34,406 nt of DNA. Source: DAOTTX01 sp034437515. GTDB taxonomy: Bacteria > Chloroflexota > Anaerolineae > Aggregatilineales > Phototrophicaceae. The stretch is from positions 1 to 34,406 of the forward strand of contig DAOTTX010000394.1 in assembly GCA_034437515.1 (NCBI GenBank), written 5' to 3'. The notes below the pieces were generated by a model. The model had not been told where the DNA came from, did no database searches, and saw only the letters and a program-made list of their open reading frames with translations. Each line of letters begins with the position of its first letter. Within the stretch, counting starts at the first letter, position 1. Positions 16,677-24,818 of this stretch are shown here, piece after piece. Made by a program: the position numbers and the translations under genes.

Positions 16677-17561
16677 ATGCAGCAGCCAAAGCGCCTGCTG
16701 ATTTCTTTCGCCCACCCCGATGACGAGAGCTTCGGCCTGGGCGGGATGATCGCAAAATACGTCGATGAAGGCGTAGATGTCTATTACCTCTGTGCGACCA
16801 ACGGCGATGTCGGCACCGTCTCAGAAGAGCTACTTAACGGCTATGAGTCTATCTCCGAACTACGTCTCGCGGAACTCGATTGTGCGTCGGAAGTCCTGGG
16901 TTTTAAGGACGTTTATAAGCTCGGCTATAAAGACAGCGGCATGATGCACAACGACGATAACCAGCAACCCGGTTCACTGTGGCACACCTGGGGGCGCAAC
17001 CCGGAAAAAGTTATCCGCGAGGTGACCGAGGTTATCCGTGAGGTAAAACCGCATGTCATCATCACGTTTAACCGCTATGGCGGCTACGGGCATCCAGACC
17101 ATATCGCCATCCAGCAGGCGACAACCGACGCCTTCTACCGCGCTGGTGATACTGACTACCTCACTGACGGTCAACCATCCTATCAGCCGCAAAAACTATA
17201 TTACAACAGCATCCCGACCTTTTTTGTGCGTCTCGGCGTGTGGATGTCGCGGTTACGCGGACAAAACCCACGCAAGTTAGGCCGCAATAACGATATTGAT
17301 CTGGTCGCCATCCTCGACCATGTCGAAAAGCCACACGTTTTTATCGACATCGGTGACTATATCGACATCTGGGATGAAGCCAGCGCCTGTCATGTCAGTC
17401 AGGGCGGCGGTCAGGGTGGATTTTTGCCCAGGTGGTTGCGTAAGATCCTCAGCAAGAAGCAAGGGCTATCCCGCGTGCATCCCGCGCCGCTGACCAGCCA
17501 GATCGACGAAAACGATATTTTCGACGGTATGCGGCTCGAAGAAGTCGAAACCGTCCCATGA
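16677..17561 (+). CDS. PIG-L family N-acetyl deacetylase / amidase
   Basis: A 294-aa zinc-dependent hydrolase of the GlcNAc-PI de-N-acetylase (LmbE/PIG-L) family. The zinc site is complete: AHPDDE with H13, D15 and D16, and GYGHPDH with H139, D141 and H142. The size and the LGGMIAKYVDEGVDVYYLCATNGD-like opening are those of the MshB/Mca/BshB branch, which deacetylates amino-sugar conjugates in low-molecular-weight thiol synthesis or cleaves thiol S-conjugates. The specific substrate is not readable from sequence. The start is fixed by AAGGAG at 16664-16669. The next gene overlaps by four bases. A DinB-like protein, another family tied to such thiols in some bacteria, is elsewhere in the window, but the link is speculative. 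Confidence 0.85.
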   Translation: MQQPKRLLISFAHPDDESFGLGGMIAKYVDEGVDVYYLCATNGDVGTVSEELLNGYESISELRLAELDCASEVLGFKDVYKLGYKDSGMMHNDDNQQPGSLWHTWGRNPEKVIREVTEVIREVKPHVIITFNRYGGYGHPDHIAIQQATTDAFYRAGDTDYLTDGQPSYQPQKLYYNSIPTFFVRLGVWMSRLRGQNPRKLGRNNDIDLVAILDHVEKPHVFIDIGDYIDIWDEASACHVSQGGGQGGFLPRWLRKILSKKQGLSRVHPAPLTSQIDENDIFDGMRLEEVETVP

Positions 17562-17926
17562 CGGAAACAGACAAAATCGACCGTTTGCTCGACGCGGTCG
17601 AACTCGTCCAGAACGACCAACGCGATGCCGCCCGCGACCTGCTGCGTGACCTCATCCACGAGGACGGCAACTTTGAAGATGCGTGGCTGTGGATGTCCGT
17701 CGCGGTCGACTCGCTGGATCAAAGCACGATTTGCCTTGATAATGTACTGCGTGTGAACCCCGGCAATGTGCAGGCAGCCGGGGCGCTTTACCGCTTGCGA
17801 GAGTCCGAGATGCGTATGGAGAAACGTCAAAATAAGCTGCGCTGGTGGCGTGATGCCGCGCTTGGTTCAATGTGGGTTCTCGTGATTTTTCTGCTGTACG
17901 CGGTGATTTTTTCCTACCTGATTTAG
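17558..17926 (+). CDS. Small TPR-like protein with C-terminal membrane anchor
   Basis: A 122-aa protein. Residues about 5-80 look like two TPR-type helical hairpins (LLDAVELVQNDQRDAARDLL, then an EDAWLWMSVAVDSLDQ segment and CLDNVLRVNPGN). A short charged coiled stretch and one strongly hydrophobic helix (about 99-121) follow, making it tail-anchored with the TPR in the cytoplasm. It starts inside the PIG-L stop (ATGA), so the two are co-translated. One base separates its stop from the convergent lipoprotein gene. No function is assigned; an anchoring or recruiting role is inference. Confidence 0.75.
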   Translation: MTETDKIDRLLDAVELVQNDQRDAARDLLRDLIHEDGNFEDAWLWMSVAVDSLDQSTICLDNVLRVNPGNVQAAGALYRLRESEMRMEKRQNKLRWWRDAALGSMWVLVIFLLYAVIFSYLI

Positions 17927-17927
17927 T

Positions 17928-18758
17928 TCATTCCTGGCTGCCAGCCAACGGAATCAACGGGACGTACTGCCGTGCAATAACCCGCTGCCCTTCCAGGCTT
18001 TGCACCCAACCGATGAACGCACGTGTTTCGCCGGTCGGTTCATCCGAGGCAATGATGTAAATGGTCGAACGCAGCGGATAAGTGTTCGTCTGGATATTTT
18101 CTAACGTCGGGCGTTGACCATCAAGCGCAATCGTGGTCACATCGGCGTCAATCACCAGACCAGCAGCGATGTAGCCAATGCTGCCCGGCGTTGCGGCGAC
18201 ACGGGCGGCGACCTGCTCCGAGTCGTTGAGCAAAATCGCATTCTGGCTCGGTGTGCGCTCTCCCATCACCATGCGGTCAAATTCCATGCGCAGTGTGCCG
18301 CCAGCATCGTGTGAGAACGCCATGATCGGCTGCGGGCGACCACCGACGCGCTCCCAATCAGCGATGCGCCCCTGATAGATCGCTCGTAGCTCCGCTATCG
18401 TTAACGAATCGACTTCTAAGGCGGGATGCGCGATCACGCGAATACCATCGCGGGCGATAGGGGCCGCCCACAACTCAGCATCAGACGGCAGATGATTGGT
18501 AATGATGTAGGTGGATTCGCCATTTTCGATCATGTCAAGCGTGTCATGTCGCTCGATAGAAAAGAAAATATCGGGTTGCACACGGTTATAGGCTGTTGTT
18601 AGATCTACCAACAGCGGATAGGTCGGGGGCGTCGCGTGAAGACTGAGCACTGCCGCCGGTGTGATTGATGTCGTGGTAGGCATGTTTGGCGCACTACAAC
18701 TCATCAGTGTAGCGGTCAGCGCGACAACAGCCAGCGCCCGTTTGGTGCGTCGCTTCAT
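17928..18758 (-). CDS. PstS-like substrate-binding lipoprotein (orphan)
   Basis: A 276-aa extracytoplasmic binding protein of the phosphate/PBP-like family. A signal peptide ends in a lipobox (LMSC, cysteine at 21). The mature domain shows PstS-type segments: LTIAELRAIYQGRIADWERV (the IFxGxIxxW motif), AFSHDAGGTLRMEFDRMVMG (the SGT.. loop with a shifted ligand set) and GSIGYIAAG (the GAIGYV motif). It is close to the family's small size. No permease or ATPase genes adjoin it; it sits five bases after tgt. It may serve a transporter encoded elsewhere or act as a sensor. Phosphate as ligand is not assured. Confidence 0.8.
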   Translation of the reverse strand: MKRRTKRALAVVALTATLMSCSAPNMPTTTSITPAAVLSLHATPPTYPLLVDLTTAYNRVQPDIFFSIERHDTLDMIENGESTYIITNHLPSDAELWAAPIARDGIRVIAHPALEVDSLTIAELRAIYQGRIADWERVGGRPQPIMAFSHDAGGTLRMEFDRMVMGERTPSQNAILLNDSEQVAARVAATPGSIGYIAAGLVIDADVTTIALDGQRPTLENIQTNTYPLRSTIYIIASDEPTGETRAFIGWVQSLEGQRVIARQYVPLIPLAGSQE

Positions 18759-18763
18759 AAGCT

Positions 18764-19873
18764 TCAGGCCGATTGTAAGTAACGCTGCAAAAAGCCATCT
18801 GTATAGGTTTGTAGTTCCCCCGCGATAATCGCCGCACGCATCCGCGCCATGTGACGCAGCAAAAAGCGGATATTATGGATACTCAACAAATTATAAACAA
18901 GCAGTTCTTTTGCTCGCATCAGATGGCACAGGTAAGCGCGCGAAAATGTGCGACAGCAATAACAATCACAATCTTGCTGTAACGCACGTTCATCTCGAAT
19001 ATAGGTTTGCTTGCGGATGTTGATGCGCCCGTCCGGTGTGAGGGCGGAACCATGACGTGCAACCCGTGTCGGCATCACGCAGTCAAACATATCAATCCCG
19101 CGTGAGACGGCTTCTACCAGATCATCCGGTTCACCGACGCCCATCAGGTAACGGGGTTTGTCCGCAGGCATGGCGGGCATGGTGACATCCAGCGTATCGT
19201 ACATTTGCCGCTTGGTCTCGCCGACTGCCAAACCGCCGATTGCATAACCGGGGAAACCCACCGATTGCAAAAACATCGCTGATTGTTCGCGTAAGTCGGC
19301 GAACACACCACCCTGCACGATGCCGAACAACGCCTGCCGCTGGTCATCAGGGTGGGCTTCTCGACAACGCCGTGCCCAATCGTGGGTGCGGTTGACCGCT
19401 CGCTGGACGACTTCGCGTTCCGTCGGCGGCGGACACTCATCGAAACACATGATGATATCCGCACCGAGGTTCTCTTGAATACGCATGGAAACTTCCGGGG
19501 TAAAGCGCAGACGTCGCCCGTCGATGTGGCTACGAAAAGTAACACCGTCATCGTCAATTTCGTTGATGTCCGTCAGGCTAAAGACCTGAAATCCGCCGGA
19601 ATCGGTCAGGATTGGCCCCGACCACGCCATAAACCGGTGCAGCCCACCCATATCACGCACGACCTCGTCGCCGGGGCGCAGGTGCAGGTGATAGGTATTG
19701 GATAGCACCAACGATGCCTCGACCTCCGCGAGTTCACGGGGTTGCACGGCCTTGACGCTCGCAGCAGTGCCGACTGGCGCAAAAACAGGCGTCGGAATAT
19801 CTCCGTGTGGGGTATGCAAAACACCAGCACGCGCCGATCCCTGTGTCGCTATGACTTCAAATTCAAATGACAT
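18764..19873 (-). CDS. tgt: tRNA-guanine (queuine) transglycosylase Tgt
   Basis: A 369-aa enzyme that exchanges guanine 34 in GUN-anticodon tRNAs for preQ1. The catalytic aspartates are present: D91 in TDSGGFQVFSL and the nucleophile D264 in GIDMFDCVMPTRVARHG. The zinc ligands follow: C302, C304 and C307 (DCDCYCC) and H333. Length and motifs are standard for bacterial Tgt. It provides an earlier step of queuosine synthesis than QueG, which is also in this window; queA and the preQ1 genes are not. It is followed five bases later by the PstS-like lipoprotein. Confidence 0.97.
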   Translation of the reverse strand: MSFEFEVIATQGSARAGVLHTPHGDIPTPVFAPVGTAASVKAVQPRELAEVEASLVLSNTYHLHLRPGDEVVRDMGGLHRFMAWSGPILTDSGGFQVFSLTDINEIDDDGVTFRSHIDGRRLRFTPEVSMRIQENLGADIIMCFDECPPPTEREVVQRAVNRTHDWARRCREAHPDDQRQALFGIVQGGVFADLREQSAMFLQSVGFPGYAIGGLAVGETKRQMYDTLDVTMPAMPADKPRYLMGVGEPDDLVEAVSRGIDMFDCVMPTRVARHGSALTPDGRINIRKQTYIRDERALQQDCDCYCCRTFSRAYLCHLMRAKELLVYNLLSIHNIRFLLRHMARMRAAIIAGELQTYTDGFLQRYLQSA

Positions 19874-19943
19874 CGTGTGTAAACAAATCCCCTACGCTTT
19901 CTCCCGTGTGTAATAACCCGGAAGAACCGATTCAGTGTCGAAT

Positions 19944-21185
19944 CTAGTTGATTGTGATCGCGCTAATCGCCCGTGCGGCGGCTTCTGCGCCACCCTGCGA
20001 AGCCATCTCCTTCGCTAGATTTTGCGCCGTTTTCTTGACCTTATCGTCTTTGATGATCGCTCGCGCCCCATCAAGAAGCAGCCCTTTCTGGACGTCGTGC
20101 GCGGTCAGATTCAAACCGACTTTCGCCTGAGAAACGCGCTTGCCCTGCACCCGTTGGTCGGCGGCGTGTGGCACGACGATCTGCGGTACGCCGTGTGCTA
20201 CCGCGTGATGGGTCGTCCCCATGCCACCATGATGGATGATGAGCGCCGCCCTCGGCAGCACATGGTCGAAAGGCACCCAATTGAGCAGACGAGTTCCCCC
20301 TGGCAACGCCTGGACGAGTTCCTGCTTACGTGCTGGCTCGATCGGATTGTTGCCGATTACCACTATCGGCACAAGGCCGGCACTCGCCGCCGCCTGTGCG
20401 CCCCAACTGAAGAAGCCGAGATCGCCGGTAAAAGTCGTCCCCAGCGTAACCACACACAGCGGCATCTCTTCGGGGATATCCGCCAACCATTTTGGCGGCG
20501 GCCCTTGGGGTTGCGCCGCCACACCGCCAACGAATTCATTCTGATGCATCAGCGTATGGGCTTCTGCCATGTACCAACGGCGCACGAAGAAGCAAATGTG
20601 CAAATGTGGACTGAGGATCGATGGGGTCGGCCCTGGTGAGAAATTCTTACCTTTCAGGTCAAACTGCCCGCATAAGCGTTCGATGCGCTGCTGGCTATCA
20701 GAGCCGAGCATCTGCTGTACCGGGAACAGGTTCCCAGAGTCGAGTGAGGCCTGTGCTGGCCACCCGCACACGATAAAGCGCGTGCCAATCGCCTCTGCTG
20801 CCAGCGCCGCCGCACTCAAAAACGGATCACTGACGATGGCATCCGGCACACCGATGTCGTCGGCTAACTCAATCAACGCACGGATACCCTCGGCGACCAA
20901 GTCCTCACTCAGCCACGTATCCAGCGCACGGGTATAACGCAATGTGACCGCCTCCTGCGGTGAAATCTTGGTGAAATCCGGCTGCGGTGGCGGGGGCCAC
21001 AACCACCCGGTTTCTCGTATTGCACGGAACGGCACTCCCTGACGCTCCACCCAACCGCGTAGGCGGTCGTCACTGATCCACAACACATCGTCACCGTTCG
21101 ATTGCAACACCTGCGCGGTACGTAAGAAGCCACCCCAATCAGTGTGACTGACCAACGGAGCTGAGATAAACCAATAAGTCGCCAT
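19944..21185 (-). CDS. GT1-family glycosyltransferase (UGT/MGT type)
   Basis: A 413-aa glycosyltransferase of the GT-B fold. The nucleotide-sugar binding signature is clear in the C-terminal half: HHGGMGTTHHAVAHGVPQIV followed by PHAADQ, as in macrolide and sterol glycosyltransferases. The N-terminal acceptor domain (VSHTDWGGFLRTAQVLQSNG) is of the same type. Donor and acceptor are unknown; related enzymes glycosylate lipids, carotenoids or small molecules. The ATG at 21183-21185 overlaps the stop of the upstream TPR gene (TAATG), which fixes the start; a longer frame to 21272 would run into that gene. No terminator is evident between it and tgt's promoter region. Confidence 0.87.
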   Translation of the reverse strand: MATYWFISAPLVSHTDWGGFLRTAQVLQSNGDDVLWISDDRLRGWVERQGVPFRAIRETGWLWPPPPQPDFTKISPQEAVTLRYTRALDTWLSEDLVAEGIRALIELADDIGVPDAIVSDPFLSAAALAAEAIGTRFIVCGWPAQASLDSGNLFPVQQMLGSDSQQRIERLCGQFDLKGKNFSPGPTPSILSPHLHICFFVRRWYMAEAHTLMHQNEFVGGVAAQPQGPPPKWLADIPEEMPLCVVTLGTTFTGDLGFFSWGAQAAASAGLVPIVVIGNNPIEPARKQELVQALPGGTRLLNWVPFDHVLPRAALIIHHGGMGTTHHAVAHGVPQIVVPHAADQRVQGKRVSQAKVGLNLTAHDVQKGLLLDGARAIIKDDKVKKTAQNLAKEMASQGGAEAAARAISAITIN

Positions 21186-23332
21186 TAATTCGCCTGTTCC
21201 ATCATCCAATTTGGTTTGCGGTTCTGCAACGGCAAGCGCAAGATCGTGTACAGTTTCTCGGCACGTGCCCAATCCGTAGAGGCTGCCGCCGGATCACCAC
21301 GCTGGCTGTATATTTGACTGCGCACAGCGACCGCATCCGCCAGCAACCGGCGCATGTGCATCTGCTCCGCGAGTGACACGGCCTGCTCGATGTATCGCTG
21401 CGCGGTCGTCAGGTCATCCTGCATCACGGCGACCTGCGCCAGCCCATTCAACGCCCGAACGTGAATGTTGACATCGTTCTGTTCACGCCCATAATCGGCG
21501 GCTTCGGTCAGTAGCGGGTGCGCGGCCTCAAGGTCACCCATGCCGATGAGTGTATGCGCCATGTTCGCGGCGATCATCGCTTGCCAGTGCGCATTCGCGG
21601 GTTCGTCTAGTAGGTTAAGCGCCTGCCGGTGATAAGTCAGGGCTTCGTCATAGCGCCCAAGTTCGGCGTAGGCCAGCCCGATGTTATCGGTCTGAACAGC
21701 CATTTGCAGCGTCATGCCCAATTCTTCGCTCTGTCGCAGCGCATAAGACAGAGACGCCAGTGCGCGTTCTGCTCGCCCGGTGGACATCAAAAACCAGCCG
21801 TAGTTACCGCGCCGGGTCGCCTCGGCGTGACGGTCACCTGTTTTTTGCGCCAGCTTGATCGAGTCGATAAAGAACGACTCAGCCGTCTCCACATCGCCCT
21901 GATCGACATAAGCCGTCGCCGCGTTGGAAAGCACGATGCCGCGTGTTTCATCATCGTCAACGGAACTGAGCAGCATCAAGGCCGCGCTGTAATCTTCCAG
22001 CGCCAGCCAGGGCTGCCCCAACCGCTTGCGCAGATTAGCGATGTCACAATGCAGCCGCGCTACTCGTGCCGGTTGGTCGTGTTGCTCGTAGATCTTTAGC
22101 GCCTGTATCCACGCTTTGACCGCTTCTCCTAGTTGGCCCTGTTGTGTATATAAGATGCCGAGATCGCGCTGCGTGCCCGCGAGTTCAAACGGCATATCAG
22201 CCGCCTGAGTCAAGGCCTGCTGGTAAATCTCGTGTGCGCCGATCTGGTCGCCGGTCTGTGCCCTGGCAGCGGCGAGATTGCGCATCACATCGACCCGGGT
22301 GTAATCTGCCGGGGATATTTCAACCGCGTCAAAATCGGCATAAGCCGCTTCGAGATGTGTCATCGCTTGCTGACTGGCACCTTGCGTGCGTAGGGCGACC
22401 CCAAGCGCGGCTGATGCCATGACCATAGTCGATTGATCCTGCGCGAGTTCGTAGGCTTGTCGGGCATAGTCCAGCGCGGTCTGTAACTCGATCATATGCA
22501 GGCAGGCCCGGCTCAGACGACACAGCACATAAACACGCTGCTCATCCCGTTTGATGCGCGGCAACACCTGCATATAATGACGTCGCGCCTCCGGATAATT
22601 ACCAATGACCAGCGCACGCTGGGCCAATGCTTGATGCCATAACTGCTCGTATTCACGATAACCCATCTGCTCCGCGAGGCGCAATGCCTGACCGAGCAAC
22701 TGCGTCCCCTCGGTGTCCTCACCACTTGCGATCAACGCCTCACCCAGCCGACCGACAAAATAGCTACTCAGTTCGATGTCACCGCTGTCGTTGAGTTTGG
22801 GCAGCGCCTGCTTTAACAGATAGACCGCAAAACTGGCATTCTTATCGTGCAGGGCAACATCCGCCATGTGTGCCTGGGCACGACCTTCCGCCCCTACCGA
22901 CTCGGCAGCGCGAGCCAGATCCAGCGCACTTTCGTAATGCGCTTCTGCCTGTGCCCATTCCGCCTGTTCTTGTGCGAGGATGCCGAGTGAAATTTCGACG
23001 TATGCTAACTGGACTTGATCTTGCTTGTGTTCGGCGTCATCTTTAAGGTCGTGTAAGACCTGCCGCGCCGCCTCCCACCGGGCGAGCTTCGCCAGCATCC
23101 CGGCACGGCTCAGGCCGACGATAGCATATAGCGCATTGCCCTGTTCGCCAATTTTCTCGATGAGATCAGCGGCACGGTCTAGAGCATCCAGTGCGCGGTC
23201 GTACTGCCCCTCTCGCTTGGCTGCACGACCACGCTCAAGCGCGTCTTGAAGTGCCTGCATATCGGCAGAGGGCGGTGTCGCCTTTCCGTCAGATAAACGC
23301 ACCCGTCCCAAAATCTTACGAATAAAATTCAT
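21185..23332 (-). CDS. Large TPR repeat protein
   Basis: A 715-aa protein built of about 15 or more TPR-type hairpins from residue 25 to 690, with canonical units such as QTDNIGLAYAELGRYDEALT and DRALDALDRAADLIE. It opens with MNFIRKILGRVRLSDG, a short basic amphipathic start without a signal peptide. No ATPase, DNA-binding or kinase domain is attached, unlike SARP/MalT regulators that carry similar TPR blocks. The likely role is a protein-binding scaffold. AAGGTG lies a few bases before the ATG. Its stop codon overlaps the glycosyltransferase start, so the two are tightly coupled and may work together. Confidence 0.85.
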   Translation of the reverse strand: MNFIRKILGRVRLSDGKATPPSADMQALQDALERGRAAKREGQYDRALDALDRAADLIEKIGEQGNALYAIVGLSRAGMLAKLARWEAARQVLHDLKDDAEHKQDQVQLAYVEISLGILAQEQAEWAQAEAHYESALDLARAAESVGAEGRAQAHMADVALHDKNASFAVYLLKQALPKLNDSGDIELSSYFVGRLGEALIASGEDTEGTQLLGQALRLAEQMGYREYEQLWHQALAQRALVIGNYPEARRHYMQVLPRIKRDEQRVYVLCRLSRACLHMIELQTALDYARQAYELAQDQSTMVMASAALGVALRTQGASQQAMTHLEAAYADFDAVEISPADYTRVDVMRNLAAARAQTGDQIGAHEIYQQALTQAADMPFELAGTQRDLGILYTQQGQLGEAVKAWIQALKIYEQHDQPARVARLHCDIANLRKRLGQPWLALEDYSAALMLLSSVDDDETRGIVLSNAATAYVDQGDVETAESFFIDSIKLAQKTGDRHAEATRRGNYGWFLMSTGRAERALASLSYALRQSEELGMTLQMAVQTDNIGLAYAELGRYDEALTYHRQALNLLDEPANAHWQAMIAANMAHTLIGMGDLEAAHPLLTEAADYGREQNDVNIHVRALNGLAQVAVMQDDLTTAQRYIEQAVSLAEQMHMRRLLADAVAVRSQIYSQRGDPAAASTDWARAEKLYTILRLPLQNRKPNWMMEQAN

Positions 23333-23479
23333 CAGCCACCTTAAAATTACTTGAACTATTTGTATCGTTTTTACTCGGAATGTTCAACAGGCAACGCTAT
23401 TGTCCTATGGTAAGATGCTACCCTACCATGATACGATAAAATTCTCTATCATATACACATCAGAAAGTCACCACCGCGT
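23333..23479. promoter_or_regulatory. Divergent promoter region with inverted repeats
   Basis: This gap separates the TPR/glycosyltransferase operon from the MFS gene. ATGGTA (23407-23412) and TACCAT (23424-23429) form an inverted repeat with an 11-bp spacer, and a shorter GGTA/TACC pair (23409-23412 and 23419-23422) is nested in it. It may be an operator for a local regulator, but none is encoded nearby. An AT-rich stretch at 23436-23450 could hold a -10 box. Confidence 0.35.
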
Positions 23480-24817
23480 ATGCAATACGCCCAACTACTG
23501 AGAGAAAATCCGAACTTTACCCGCCTCTGGTTAGCACAGGTCGTCAGCCTGTTAGGGGATTGGTTCAACACAATTGCCCTTTCAACGTTGGTGGCGCGTT
23601 ACAGTGGTGGTTCGGGGTTGGCGGTGAGCCTGTTTCTGATGGCGCGATTTCTCCCTCCGTTGATCGTCGGACCGTTTGCCGGCGTGCTGGTGGATCGCTT
23701 CGACCGCAAGCGGATTCTAATCTACAGCAACATCCTACGCACCGGGATCGTGCTGCTGTTGTTGCTGGCGACATCCCCGGACCGGCTCTGGTTAATCTAC
23801 GTGCTGACTATTCTACAGTTTATGCTCTCCGCACTGTTCGAGCCGGGGCAATCCGCTCTCATTCCGTCGTTGATTAAACGGCGTGATCTGGTCATCGCAA
23901 ACACACTGACGAGCATTACATGGTCGGTCATGCTGGCGCTAGGGGCGATTATCGGCGGCATCGTCGGGGCATTGTTCGGCGCGGCGGTTGCGCTGGTCAT
24001 CGACGCGATGACCTTCGCCGTCGCTGCTGCGCTTATCGCGTCGATTCAGGTTCCGGAGCGTGTGACTCAACCCAGGCGTGATGACCAGAGCGAGGAAACC
24101 GGCAGCTTCTTAGAGGGATTGCGCTATTTGCGGAATAACCCCGCGATTGCCGCCGTCTCGCTCGTCAAAGGCGGCGGCAGCCTGGGCAATACCGACACCC
24201 TGATGACTATCTATGCGACGGAAATTTTTATCCTCGGCGTGGATGGTCAGCTCTCGCTCGGCATGTTATATAGTGCGTTCGGCTTCGGTGCGATCTTAGG
24301 CCCATTATTGCTGAATCGTGTGAACGACGGCTCGGTCATGCGGATGACCTATTTAATCGCCATCGGATTCGGTTTTCAGGTCGTCGGGTATATTTTACTC
24401 GGTGGTTCGACCACGCTGCTACTGGTATCGGCGGCGCTGCTCATCCGGGCGATGGGTGGCTCGGCAAATTGGACGTACAGCTCGGTTATTTTGCAGGAGC
24501 GCGTGCCGGATAATTATCTGGGTCGTGTGTTCGCGCTCGACCTCGCGTTCTTCCAACTGGCGACGGTGGTCAGCATCATCACACATGGCAGCTTGATCGA
24601 CCTGATTCGCCAGCAAATCGGCACCCGTAACCCACTGCTCGACGCGCTCGACATGCCCTATTTCGGCTTCATCCAGATGCTAGGTACCGCCGACCTGCAG
24701 TTGCTCACACTGGGCACCGCCGCCATCACAGTGCTGCCGCTGCTGCTATGGCTGGCGGCGATCCCCCGTTTAAAGCGCAGACATGCCGCCATGCCTGCGC
24801 CGGTGATGGGTGATTGA
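23480..24817 (+). CDS. MFS transporter (EntS-like, MFS_3 family)
   Basis: A 445-aa integral membrane protein with about 12 hydrophobic segments. The MFS loop motif is present at GVLVDRFDRKRIL (about residues 74-86). The N-terminal ENPNFTRLWLAQVVSLLGDW is typical of the MFS_3 (enterobactin-exporter-like) group, mostly drug/H+ or siderophore exporters. The substrate is unknown. It is a single gene; its stop lies one base from the stop of the convergent minus-strand gene. An ATG with a weak purine stretch upstream is the only sensible start. Confidence 0.88.
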   Translation: MQYAQLLRENPNFTRLWLAQVVSLLGDWFNTIALSTLVARYSGGSGLAVSLFLMARFLPPLIVGPFAGVLVDRFDRKRILIYSNILRTGIVLLLLLATSPDRLWLIYVLTILQFMLSALFEPGQSALIPSLIKRRDLVIANTLTSITWSVMLALGAIIGGIVGALFGAAVALVIDAMTFAVAAALIASIQVPERVTQPRRDDQSEETGSFLEGLRYLRNNPAIAAVSLVKGGGSLGNTDTLMTIYATEIFILGVDGQLSLGMLYSAFGFGAILGPLLLNRVNDGSVMRMTYLIAIGFGFQVVGYILLGGSTTLLLVSAALLIRAMGGSANWTYSSVILQERVPDNYLGRVFALDLAFFQLATVVSIITHGSLIDLIRQQIGTRNPLLDALDMPYFGFIQMLGTADLQLLTLGTAAITVLPLLLWLAAIPRLKRRHAAMPAPVMGD

Positions 24818-24818
24818 A

